This document shows positions 36,285 to 49,000 of a DNA stretch of 62,000 bases, one piece after another. The stretch is taken from assembly GCA_905221605.1 (NCBI GenBank), contig CAJNDS010000105.1, positions 45,001 through 107,000 on the forward strand. Direction: 5' to 3'. Each line of letters starts with the position of its first letter. Within the stretch, counting starts at the first letter, position 1. Both the position numbers and the translations under genes were made by a program. Origin of the DNA: Symbiodinium natans (taxonomy: Eukaryota > Sar > Dinophyceae > Suessiales > Symbiodiniaceae). Below the pieces are notes generated by a model that saw only the letters and a list, made by a program, of their open reading frames with translations, searched no databases and was not told the origin of the DNA.

Positions 36285-36511
36285 AAGAGGTTCAGGGCAA
36301 GTACAGCAGTTTTGTGGTTCGTAGGATGTCCACCAATGTTTTATGATTCTAGTATATTCTAGTGGTTTGGGATTGATGCTTATCGGCTTTCTAAAGTGAC
36401 AGGCATGAACCCTAAACCCTAAACCCACGCAGTGAACCCTCGTCGAGGTTTATCTGCGGGGTGGCCATCCTCTGTCGGGGCAGGCGCGGAAGCTTTTCAT
36501 AGTGTTCTTAA

Positions 36512-36622
36512 GGGACGGGGGGTTCAAGGGGGCTATGTGACCTACGGTTCCCCTCTACTCCCCACTGCTCCCTAAGGCTCCCTAAGCTTCCCGAAGGTTC
36601 CCTAGGTGCCTGCCCCCCTTGA
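36512..36622. mobile_element. MITE-like element, family E, copy 4 (inverted)
   Basis: Left end GGGGGGTTCAAGGGGGCTAT; right end GGTGCCTGCCCCCCTTGAACC. The interior GCTCCCTAAGCTTCC and GTTCCCTAGG is the reverse complement of the copies at 13.6 and 21.4 kb. Confidence 0.65.
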
Positions 36623-36794
36623 ACCTGCGAGGCTGGTGTTTCACCGGACCAGCCTTAAAAACCCGAAGTCACGCGGTTTACTTTACGTCTTGTCCGAAGG
36701 CATAAAGTCGACTCTACAAGGGACGATAATTTGGAGAACCTCCTTCTCAGCTGATTTGAATGAAAGGGGATGGTCCTTGGGAACTTTTTTTGAA

Positions 36795-36826
<32 letters not shown>

Positions 36827-37003
36827 CTAGTTTAACGAAGTAGGGCCAGAAGTCTATGATTCTCTGGGTTTTGGGGGTGAGCGGCTTGGCTTTCAGAGAG
36901 CTCATATTCGGGCTATCCTTGTAGAAGCCTTGACAACCTGCATTTTTTTTGTGTTTCGCAGCGCGCTGTTGCTGGCGTTTGGCGATACAGGGCATCCTTG
37001 GCG

Positions 37004-40000
37004 ATGCAGGGCATCGATCCGCTAGCGACTTACGAAGCGTTCGCTTCGCTGACTGCGTGCCGCATGAAGGATGTCCGCAGCAGCCACAATCCTAGTCAAA
37101 GGAACCTTTCAGGTTCTTCATGAAAGCGTCTCTTCCACACTTGGCCTATGGCAGTTGAAAGCGGCGGCCGGTTCAACTCAAAATTTAACATATATACATA
37201 TATAATATATAATAAATAACATAAATAAATGAATAAATAAATATAAATATAAATATAAATACAAATATAAATATAAATATAAATATAAATATAAATATAT
37301 ATATATATATTTATATATATCATTTTACCGCGGGCCATGAGCTTGGCTCGTAGCCACTGCAGCACGGCCATCGTGTTTAGGGTTTTCGGCTTTAGGCATT
37401 AGAGTTGACGCTTTACCTTGAGGGCCCGAAGCCTACTAACTAGTTGGCTACTGGTCAACCGAAGGAATGGTAGGCGTGTTGGGGTTCATTACTTGGTCAT
37501 TGTTGGGTAACATTTTACATTTTTTAAGGTACTGAAACCCAATGAGGAATACATATATATATATATGTATTTATTTATGGATTTATTTAAACTGTTAATA
37601 CGATCCCAACCATGAACTAGATTAAGGTAAGCCTTACTTCGCCCCACTTTTAGGGTTTAGGCTTTGCAGCCGGGGCTGGGCACCCCTTATGGTACCCCAG
37701 AGTTGGTCGAATCCCTGCTCCGAGTGGGCTCTCAGCCCTCAACCCGAAACCTGGAATCACCCTAAACCCTAAACCCTAAACCCTAAACCCTAATTACACC
37801 CTAAACCCCTCAGGCCCAGAACTGAACCCCAAACTCCAAACCCTCAACCGGAGCCTAGAATTTGGGATGTTCCCCCTTTGCTAGCCGTCCTGACAAGGGA
37901 TTCGAGTATCCCCCTATTCGAATCCCTACTGAGGACTGTTAGTATAAGGGGGAACATCCCAACCTAGAATCCCTAAACCCGAAATGCGACAATATGAAAC
38001 TCCAAACCCTCGACCTAAGCCTAGAATCCTACCCTAAACCCTAAACCCTAAACCCTAAACCCTAAACCCTAAACCCTAAACCCTAAACCCTAAACCCTAA
38101 ACCCTAAACCCTAAACCCGAGCAGTGAAACCCCAGCCCCCTGGGAGCCTGAGAGGCCCGATCAGAAGCTCCGGCTGCTCTTCATGGTCTACGATGCCGAT
38201 CGGGATCAGCGGTTGCTGCCCGGTGGCAAAGCGAGGGTTTGGGATTTAGGGTTTGGGGGTTTAGGGTTTTAGGGCTTGGGGTTTAGGGTTTGGGGTTTGG
38301 GGTTCGGGGTTTAGGGCTTGGGGTTTCGGGTTTGGAAGTTCGGGGCTTTGGCGGGTTTCTGCTTGTTCTGCTTTTTGGGTGCCAGGGTTGTTTTTGAAGC
38401 TGAAGGTCCTAAAGGACGTCGATGCTTCCCCCGACCCAAATCGAAAGCCCCAAACCCTGCAAATTTTGAACCCTAAACTAACTAGGTTGGTTGTGTGGGT
38501 TTTTTAGATTTTCCTTCTTTTGGTGTATCAGGGGTCCTGTATATAGATATTTGTCAAATGGTCAAAAGGCCAACCCAGTTAAACCCCGAAACCTCGGAAG
38601 CAGCGTATGTAGCCTTAGGTTGTAGGATCAAAGGTTAAGGCTGCACCCTAAACCCTAAACCCTAAACCCTTAAATAACCCCTAAATCAGGGTTCAGAGTG
38701 CAGGGTCTGCAGTTGAAGGTGAAGACGGTTAAGACATAGTTGGACAGATTCGCTTTGTTCAGGGTTTAGGTTTAGGGCTGACGGACCGTATGTTTTGAGG
38801 CTCTAAAGAAAAATAAAAAACCAATATTGTTCTATGTAGTAAGAGACCCCGAAGCCCCAAGAGCTTACACCCGAACATTCCCCCCTCCCCCCCTTCCTGA
38901 GACACACCCCTTATGACCCCCACTGCGTGAGGTAGGAGGGGGGGGGGGGAGGAGGTTCGGGTTTGGAGTTTAGGGCTTAGTGTTTGGGGATTGAGGGTTT
39001 CGGGTTCTGGGTTCAGGGTTTAGGGTTTAGGAGTTTGGGGTTTAGTGTTTAGGGTTTAGGCTTTGTAGGGGGCCTGGGAGCTCCAGCCGAGCGTGTTGCA
39101 AGCCCGGAGGTCGGATCGGGATCTGCAGAAGTTCGCCAAGTCACCTGGCCAAGCGGGTTAGGGTTTAGGGTTTGGGGTTTAGGGTCTAGGGTCTAGGGTC
39201 TAGGGTTTAGGGCTTAGGGCTTAGGGTTTAGGGCTCTGGGGGGGCTTGGGATGTTCGACTTTTGCGTTTCGAGTTGAGGTGTCTATAATAATGTGTCAGA
39301 GCTGTACACTTGGGTTTGCTTTCGCCCGCCCGTTCTTTCGAGACGCAAACCCTAAACCCTAAACCCTCCTGAACCCTAAACCCTAGCCCGAAGCCCTAAA
39401 CCCTTAACCCTAATCCGGGTGCTGTACTACAGCAGCAGCCCAAGTAATTACCGTTCCTCCCTTTCATCATCTCCCTAGTACAGTATTGGTACCCGTTCTA
39501 GCGAAACAAGCCCTTGTATTCAGCTGGGGCTGGATTGCTTTGGGGTTCAGGTTTCAGGTTGTAGGCTTCAGGTTACACGTTCCATGCAGGGTTTGGGTTT
39601 TCGGCACCCCTTCCCCCCTCCTCCCCTCCCCCCCCCCCCCAAAAAAAAAAAGAAGCTAAACAGAAAAAATCAAAGAAACTCAACACAAGACCTGCAAGTC
39701 TAGAAGCTCTCTTAACCCTAAACCCTAACAGGCCCTAAGCCCTAGAGCCCTCTTTACCCTAAACCCTCAAGCCCCCTTAGCTCTTATAGATCCTAGCAGG
39801 CCCGAGACAGGGGTAGGTCTGAACAGAATGTTTTTTTATTACCCTCGCAATCCCTCTCTAATCCTTATAAAGCCAAACCTACCCCAGTAAACCCCCAAGC
39901 CCCAAACCCCAAACCCCAAACCCTAAACCCTAAACCCTAGAAACCCTAGAAACCCTATAAACCCTATAAACCCTATAACCACTGTAAACCCTATGAACCC

Positions 40001-43000
40001 TATAAACCCTACTAGCCCCATAAACCCTAAACCCTATAAACCCTATAAACCCTAAACCCTAAACCGCACAGAGGTCCCTCAGCGATGGCCGCTGCCACGA
40101 CTCGGCGGAGGCGGCTGTTGCAGCGGCGCTGAAGGCTTGCCATTCGTTGCTCCGCCGGGCTTAAGGTTTAGGGTTTAGGGTGTAGGGTTTAGGGTTTAGG
40201 GTGTAGGATTTAGGGTTTATGGTTCAAGGTTTGCAACTTGTTACTTATTCTTTGTGTTTGCGTATGGGTGGGGGGTCGAATTGAGATGCTTTTGTGGACC
40301 TCAATGATACGTTCAACTCGTTTTGAGTTTGGGGTACCGAAACCCTAAACCCTAAGCCCTCACGCCCTAAAGCCTAAAACCCTGAACCCTAAACCCTAAC
40401 CCTGAGAAACCCCAGAAATTGCGTCAAGCCCGCCACACCTTCCTCTGAGTTCGAATTTCTTCAGGTTCAGGCTTGGTCTCGGGTTCAGGCTTTTGGGCTG
40501 ACTGCGGTGTAGGAAATTGCATACATGCATTAATATCAAAAATCAAATACAACTATAAATATAAGTACAAATATAAACATAAATATAGACATAAACATAA
40601 ATGTATACAGTGTATGTACATATGTACACTATATATATATATATATGCATATCTCTTTCTACAGTTATATACTTGTTGATGCTATGCAGACATTCATATA
40701 TGCTATACATACATACATACATACATTCTTATATATGCTACCTTATATATATATATATATATGTATATTATTTACACATTTTCTCTTATTTACACATTTT
40801 TCTCCTTTCAGAACTACTCAGCATTCCTTTTAATCAAAGGCAGCTGTCATGACTAGACACTTCAGCCCCGAGCCTTGAGACCGTAAACAGTAGTTGCTTG
40901 AGGGTTTCGGGTCAGTTGGGTTCATGAGTGGTATTTAGGGTTTTGGGAAGTTTAGGGTTTAGGGTTTCAGTTTCTGGCTGCACCCCAGAGACGAACTGCA
41001 ATTAGGAGGCGTAGCTGACCTCGCAACAAGGACTGCGAGACTACTTGTGATGCGTATTTCGACTTTCCGTAAACCCTAAACCCGACACCCTAAATCAACC
41101 CTAATTCAACTCTCAACCCGAAACCCTAAACCCTAAACCCCAAACTAAACCCTGCACCCCCCAAACCCTAACCTTAAGGGCTTCGGGGCTCCGCGCGCCC
41201 GCACCCAAACCCCACATCGACAGCCACCAAGCAGGAGCTTTTAGATGGTAGCCCTGCGGTGAACTACGAGAAGTTCGAGCAGTGGGCGCGTCCCACGCCG
41301 GAGGAGTTCAGAGTTTAGGGTTTAGGGTTCAGGGTTTAGGGTTCAGGGTTCAGGGTTCAGGGTTTAGGGTTTAAGGTTTAGGGTTTAGGGATTTTACCTA
41401 TTATGTTGAGCACTTCCCTTCTAGGGCTTCCTGCTTTGTGCAGGAACGCTGTTGCTGGAGCCTGTTGCTTGTGCCGGGCTTCTGGGAATTAGGGTTCAGG
41501 GTTTAGGGTTTAGGGTTCAGGGTTTAGGGTTTAGGGTTCATGGTTTAGGGTGCAGGTTTGAGGGTTCGATCAGACAAAGCTTGTCTTCATGTGCTTGGCT
41601 CCTCAACCCTAAACCCTAAACCCTAAACCCTAAATCCTTAACCCTAAACCCTAAACCCTATGCGGAGCTGCAGCTGGTATTGTAGAAAAGAGTTAGTGTT
41701 GAGAGTTGGAAGGGTTAATGAACCCGGAAAACATGTTTGGCTCAAGATGGGCTTGAACAGAAAGCCACAAGTTCAAAAAGTAGTGCCTGGGTTCTTAGGG
41801 TTTGGTAAGGGTGTGGATTCCTTCCCCCTTTCCTTCCCCCCTGGGTTGCTCTTATCCGTGTTCTCGTTTGTTTCTTGGTTCGATCTGGGGAATATAGGTT
41901 CAGGGCGATTAGGGGAGTTGATTTCCTTCCTTGGTTGTTCCCCCCGTAGGTTATGAGCCCAAATTAGGTTCCCTGCGGTTAAGTGTTCTTTCAAGGTTTT
42001 TGGGATCAAGAAGCAATGCCTTCTCCCAAACGATGGCTCCAGCCTTCCTCGGATGGTGGACAGAATGGTGGAGCTGGAAACGGTGCAGCTGAGTCTCTGG
42101 GTGAAAGGACGGTGCTGGAAGAGGTGATGCCTGGCGCTGAAGAACATCTGGAAGAAGCCTTGGTTGCAGAATACTCCAATGTGGGTACAAATCCCAATGT
42201 GGATATGGTTAGCAATGCTGAAGCTGAAGGACGTGCTGTTTCTGTATCGCCAAAGCCTGGTGAAAAAAGGAGCTGGGACGCGACTGGTGGTATAGACCGT
42301 GAAATGGAGGTGACTGTTTTACGCGTGTTGCACAAACATGGGTACCAGCCGTCTACTTCGACTTCGGGCCGAATGATTGACCAAGGGTCTCAGACCAATC
42401 TGAGTGGAGAAGTGCTGCAAGCTGCCAGGAGGCCTCTGAACAAGATTAAAGGGGATCCCTCGGCGAGTTCCCTGGGTGGTGGAAGCGGTTACGAACAGAG
42501 GGGTGCGGACAGCTTTGAAGCCGCGCCAACTGCTGAATATGCCATGGGGGAAGAGGAGATCTTACAGATGGAGGCTGAAAGGTTGCGCCAGTTGTCAGAA
42601 GAAGAGGATGAGATGCGTCAAGTCTCTGAAAGGGATGGTTTTCGGAAAGATGAGCATCTGATCGAAGCGTGCGATGGGACAACGTGGGAATGGCACTTCC
42701 ACGAAGATGGGAGACAGTATTACTACTGCCTGGATACGCAGGAAAGCAAGTGGACGCTGCCGGATGTAGGGGAAAAGGTGAAAAGCGACAACGCGGTTGG
42801 GTCTCCTTCGGGCAATGGGCTGGAAGTGGAGACTGAACTGGGTCCTTCATCGACTACACCGACACCTGAGTCTACGAAGGCAATCCAGGGTAGTGTAAAT
42901 AGTGTAGGTGAAAAAGATTTTTCCTCCATTATCAGGGATAGCGGTCCTAGGGCTGGTGGTGACGCCCCGACCTCGGGTTCTCCTGATGAAGAGGGGATTT

Positions 43001-46000
43001 CTGGAAACCGAGCAGACATCGCTGAAGCTCAACATCTGGATCGGGAAGAGATGGAGGCGCTTTCTGAGGGTGTGGCAGCGGTGGAATCGGTGGGTCCAGA
43101 AGAAAAAATGCCCAATGTGGAGATCGGAATTGTGTCGGCTGCAGAAGAGCGAGTGGTGGATGTGGTGCCTGTCGTTCAGGAAGATGGCCCTGGAGATTTG
43201 GATGACGAAGGGAAAAAGTTGTGCATTACGACTGAGGAGGTCTCTTCGTTTGGTGCCGAGAATTCTGCCATTCAAAGGGAAAAGGAAACTTCTGAAACTG
43301 CTGGAGACACGGGTGATCGGAAAGATGAGGCCTGGAGCGCCAATGAAGCGCGGGTCAACGCGCCAGATAGTACCTGGAGTGCAGAAAAAGCACGGGTTGA
43401 GGCGCATATGGTGTCACGTTCCGCGGATGACTGCAACAATGGGGCGCAGGTCTCTGTAGCAGCTGACGATGGAGGTTCACAGGTGGACGCACTGGTGCAG
43501 CCTGAAGTTAGCAGCGAGGAACGAAATGGCGAAGGCTACACCGGAGCCAATGAGGCAGCTGTGGTCAGCAACAGTGGTGATTCTCTTTTGGAAACCATGG
43601 AGCCAAAGGAGCCTGCGGTGGAAGAAAATGTGCCTACCGCGGATGACCAATCCAATAGCCCTGTAGTGGAAGAAAATTTGACTGCTGCAGAAGGTTTGAA
43701 AAAGGACTCCAATGGTGGGTCCACTCCCAGGAAGGGAAGGTGTTGCCATCTGAAAGCTCGCCGGAAGTCGACACCGAGCGAACTGTAACGGATGAGGCAA
43801 AGCCATTGGCTGGAAAAAAGGAAGATCCTGAGCCCTTGGAGCACAAGATGGATGATCTTGTGGGACTCACGTCGGAGCAGGACGAGCAGTGTGACCCAAA
43901 GGTGGAAATAAAGGATGTGTCAGGAGCCGATGATACAGAGATGGTTTCTGAAGGGCATGCAAAGAGAGTGCCCCGAGCGGGATCCTTGGAATCACCTGGG
44001 AAACATTGCTACCAAGAGGGAGATGAGATCATTGGTCTAGTGCGCTGCATCAATGGGTATGGAGCCTTTTTGGACCATGGTGATATGAATGTATTGGTTC
44101 CTGCAGAAGGGAACAATGTACATCAGTTCAAATTTGGTGATACTGTCAATGGAACAGTGAAACGAGTGGAAGATGATGGTACCATAATCTTGGACACCTT
44201 TCTGGTTTTGGAAGAGGACGAGGAGGATTCCTCTTCAACGCTGCGCAAATGGAAAGACAGCGGCTGGGGTACATGGTGGACAGGCTCATGGCAGACTGGT
44301 CAATGGTACAAAGGTTCCGATGGTCAATGGGACTGGAAGTCGGAAGAACAGCAGTCTCGCGAGTGGTTTGCCGAGTCAAAAGCATCCTCTAAGGAACAAG
44401 AGGAGGCTGAGCAGAAACAGCTCTATGGAGAAAAGATCTATCGAAATCTCCTGGAAGATGAAACAATAGATAATGACTATGTGGGCAAAATCACTGGGAT
44501 GTTGCTGAGTCGTCCAATGGACGTGATTGTGGAGTGTATCGCAGATCATACATTCCTGAACGTTGAGGCTCGGAGCGCATACAACATCTTGCTAAGTGAT
44601 GGTTGGAAGCCTGAGGAGACAGACCGTGCAGGTTCGGAAAAAACAACCACTTTTTCCCGGAAGCAGTACCACAACGCGCTCTACGAACTGGCACGCAAGA
44701 AAAGAAGATTTAGTGGACCAGTCGTGGGTGAAACGGTGGCAATGTTGCTGAGCAAAGGGAAAGATGAGCTTTGGAACGAGCTGTGGTTGGATACCAAGCG
44801 ATTTCTGCAAGAGCTTGATGGTGCAATCGAGGAGATGAGTAAGAGGGAAAACAGGCCAATGGAAGCCTACATGGATCCTGATCAGTACAAAAAGGCTCAC
44901 ACGACTCCGAAGACTGTGTCACCTGGATACAGCAAGCTGTGCAAGTTCTTCAATCAAGGGAGGTGTCGAAATGGAGATGGGTGTTCCTATGAACATCGTC
45001 GTTATGGTGAAGGGTGGCCTGAAGGAGAGCCAACTGAGCCAAAGAACAGCCAAAAAACTGGTGACGAGGATGGGGACATCGGTGGCCCTCCAACTGATGA
45101 AGGTACAGTGGATGAGGTGCAGCAGGAGCGGGAGGATTCGGCCTTCCGTGCCCAGTACAACTATGGCAAAGGGACATCAAAAGGTGAGCCTACGCTGGGT
45201 GAAACGAAGAAACGGCTGTGTCTGTATTACAATCAAGGTGGTTGTAAATATGGGACTGCGTGCAGGTATCTCCACGACGATGACATGGCATTGGAAGGGA
45301 CTTGGGAGCCTGGCAAATCTTGGGACAATGCTTCCAGGAAGGCACTAAGGGACGCGGGGTTCCACCATTGCTGTTTCGACTACTATCTCAAAGGGAGATG
45401 TCGTGTGCGATTTGGCTGCAAGTATTCTCACGAAGAAATGTCTGAAGACCGGCTGACCCAGTTGAAGCATCTGGTGAATGTGGCGAACCATGTGTCATTT
45501 CAAAGTTTCAACCACCGGTAAGTGGGGGAGCAGAATCTTCGTCCTCCTCGGCGCCAAAAGCGCTGCAAATGACCAATGTGTCACAAAAAGAAGGTGAAAA
45601 GGGTAATCTGGATGAAGCAGAAGATGATGAACAAAAGAATTCGGTGGCTGAGTCCACTGGTACTCGGCTTCAAAATCCAGAGGAGCCAATTGAAAATTGG
45701 ATGGCTCGCAACGAACACCTTTGGGTGTATACCCCTCATGTAAGTGAGGTGATGATTACACTTGGTGTGACCAACGTGTCCGACTTGCAAGAGTCCATCT
45801 TTGTGGAAGATTTGGTTGACAAAGGGATCAACAAAGTGACAGCATGTAAAATCTTGCAATTGGTGGGTGGTGTCCGATATCGTCCGGGAGGACCGTAAAA
45901 AGCAGTTCCTTCCGATGCATCTGTACGAGTACAACAATCTTCTGGGAGCAAGGAAGCTGGAAGAGAGGCGGTGCGAACCCTCACTCAGATGCGTGAAGCT

Positions 46001-49000
46001 GAAGGCTCCGGTGCAAAAACGATGCCGAGAGGCTCCTATCGGGAGCTTTTTGATAAGGTCAGGTACCGTGACGCTTGGACGCTTGCGCAGAGGTCTCCAC
46101 TGTGCGTACAGAAGCTGCAGTTGGTGGGAGTTGGAATGCCACCGGTGAACCCACCAACAAAAAAGTATCGGTCAAGATCAAACCCTGTGAAAAGGGGAAG
46201 GCCCTTGCTGGATAAAAAACAGGTGCGACAGGTGCCACGCTCTCGTTCACAGCGACGAGCGCAACCGGCGGAAGTGGTGGAGAAACCAAAACCACTGGAA
46301 CTGAAGCCTCGTGGTGGATTGTCGTATCGGTTCAGCAGAGCGTGGGCAGATGTGGTGGACGATGATGATCAGGCGGAGGCTTTGGTTTCTTATGCCGATT
46401 CCTCAAGCGATTCCAGCGAGGAAGAGACCAATGCTGTGCACCGCATGCGGGAAATCCTTTTGCAAGAAAGGGATTCAAAAAGAACTGCGATTCGTGGCAA
46501 TGTTCCGATGGGTGGTTCTTCCGGCCCCAATGATGGGCAGAAAAAATCGGTTCACCTTGGCGAAGAACGCGACAAAGCGTCGCGGGGGGAGACCCGCCAA
46601 GAAGTGACTTCTCAAGTTTTTTCGCTAGCACAACCTTCTCGTCGAACTGAACAGTCTCAAAAAAGAGCAAGGGATGGCTCAGTTATAGTTGGTTCGCTGG
46701 CGGTGGGCTCCACGGATGAGGTTTCACCTGGGCAAGGTGTTGCTGGACAGGTGAATGTATCTGAAGGCGCTCAAGTTCTTCCTGGGCAAGAAGTGGCTGG
46801 ACAGGAGACGGCGCTGGAAGGAGCAGTGCAAATTCCTGGCGAGGAGACTGACCAAAACGAAGGAGAAGGTGGGAGCAATGAACTCCGTGGTGATGGTGCG
46901 AAGACATTGGATGTTCGTCCGGTGAAGGATGTTCCTCAGCAATTGCTGGTTAAAGGTCTTCTGAATCGGATTTATTGGAAGGTTGCTGTCGGCAAGTTGC
47001 CTGTGGGGCACAAGGACTATCAGAAGGGATCCAATAAAATGGATCGAAACTTGGTTATTAGCATGTCATCTGAAGGTGCAAGCGAACAGGATTCGAACCT
47101 GGCATTGGAAGATGATACTGATCAGAGAATGGATGATGGTGCATTGGTGGTCATGGCATATGACCCTGGTACACTGATTCAGTCGGCGACAACTATGTGG
47201 GTTATGCGTCGTGGGTTGGCAGATCGTGCTCTCTGGTCGGCAATAGCGACTGCGGCACGGAGAATATGTGCTGAAATGGTTCAAGTGGATGAACTGAATG
47301 CCCAGTTGAATACTGGGAGACTCCTTTTTGAAAGGAGAGATCAAGGACACTACGGAGATTTGCATCATTCGTTCCATGAAGATCCGTGTTTGCCGGTGGT
47401 GGGAAATTATCCTCTTTCGGTGATGGGTGCACTGCTTTCTCCTGGCCTGGAAAAGGAATTCAGAAATACTGAAAAGTTTGGAACTGCTATGGAGGCAATA
47501 GCCTATGATTGGAGTCGCAGTCCAGGCATGGAAGTTCATGTGGAACTTATGGCAAGGGTAGCCAATCTGGTCGCTCCATTCCTTAGACTAGGAGGCCAAG
47601 GGACAGTGGTGAATTCCGAATTTCTCTGGCAGCACGGGAGGGACCAAATGATGGAGTTCCTTCAGGCGGCGACCTGCGCTGATCAATTGGAGGTTCTCTG
47701 GAGAAGAATGGACGACGATGCTGATGAGGAAGTGGATCCTACAGGAATGGTGCTGGAGATCCCCGATCAACAAGATGCGGTGCTAGATCAAGGGAACAAT
47801 GAATCCCTTATTCCCATTGAAGATGCTGGAGGTGAGACAATTGGTGACACTGGAAGGGATGGCAAAGCGCCAGAAGTTTCTCCGGAAGAGGAGACATCCA
47901 GTGGGTCGTCAAGACTGGCGGGCACAAGGATTTTCTTGTGGTCAGTGTACTCTCGCGTTGCTTCCAATTTCTCTACGCAGGACCGCACTACTGGTAAGAT
48001 CTTTGACAGCACAAAGGGGTATCCTGGTGAAGGACCAAACAATGGTGACAATCCTTCCTCTAAGAGGAACTTACCCTGGATCTCTGAAGACTACCTCGAC
48101 GAAGTGGTGTCAAAAAAGATGGAAAGGTCTTCAGATATGGATGGGTTGGATGGGTTTGTTCCGGGAAGTGAGGGACCGTTGGAAAAGGTAGAGGTGGAGA
48201 ATGTTACTGCCTCTAAAATTCTTATGGCTCTTTGGAAAAAGGGATATAGAGCTGGGTATAGGAGGTTGTGTCGTTTGAACGTATCTGGATGCAAGGTTGG
48301 AGCAATGAAGCATCCAATCACAAGGGTGCAGAAGATCGGCACTAGGAAGGCCTTCATGAAGAAGTTCAATGCTTTGGATCGTCTCAGCGTGGCTCAGGAG
48401 CTGGCGGAAAACCAATCATGAAGGTGGTAGGACCAAGGCCAGGTTTTCCAGCTGTACTCCAAGCATCAAATACTGATAGCACCTGGGGTGAAGGGAGCAG
48501 TTCTCAGGCACATGGCAATGTTCATGTAGAGCAGAATCGCCCTATGGACCGGTTCGAGGCGGAGCGCTTGGAGAAGAGGAAGAAAGGCTTCTGCTATTGG
48601 TTCAGTAAGGGAAAAGATCGCTGCAAATTTGGTGAAGACTGCAAATTCATCCATTCAGAAGATGATGTGGTGCTGCATTCGTATTGGTGCAAATACTATG
48701 TGGCGGGGAGACCCTGTTTCGCTGGAAAGAAGTGTGCGTTCTCGCATGATGCAACTGGTGTGAGGTGCATTCAGTTTGCTCAGTCTGGGAAGTGTCGTTA
48801 TGGTGACAGGTGTGTTTTTGAGCATGGTGATCCGCTGAACGAACAGAGGCCAAGGTCTCCGAGGACGCCCCCAAGGGATGGTCCAAGGAGAAGTTCTGGT
48901 GCAAAAGGTGGGGAAAAGGAGATCTCTCCTGAACAGTTCGATGATGGTGAGGAGTATTCCATGACTTATGACGATGACACCAAAATGTCGGAACTGTTGA

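Larger units (their letters stand above)
35055..37003. other. Intergenic region rich in small elements
   Basis: Holds a family D copy (35249-35325), a roughly 570-bp stretch bounded by 16-bp inverted repeats (35714-36284), a family E copy (36512-36622) and a G-run (36796-36824). No exon can be defended. Confidence 0.5.

Noticed and set aside
37096-37371. Tyr/Ile-rich frame on the minus strand
   Set aside because: Low-complexity translation of an AT repeat.
45989-48421. Reverse transcriptase or integrase in ORF4
   Set aside because: No YxDD, HHCC or DDE spacing could be found by eye; only a profile or structure search could overturn this.
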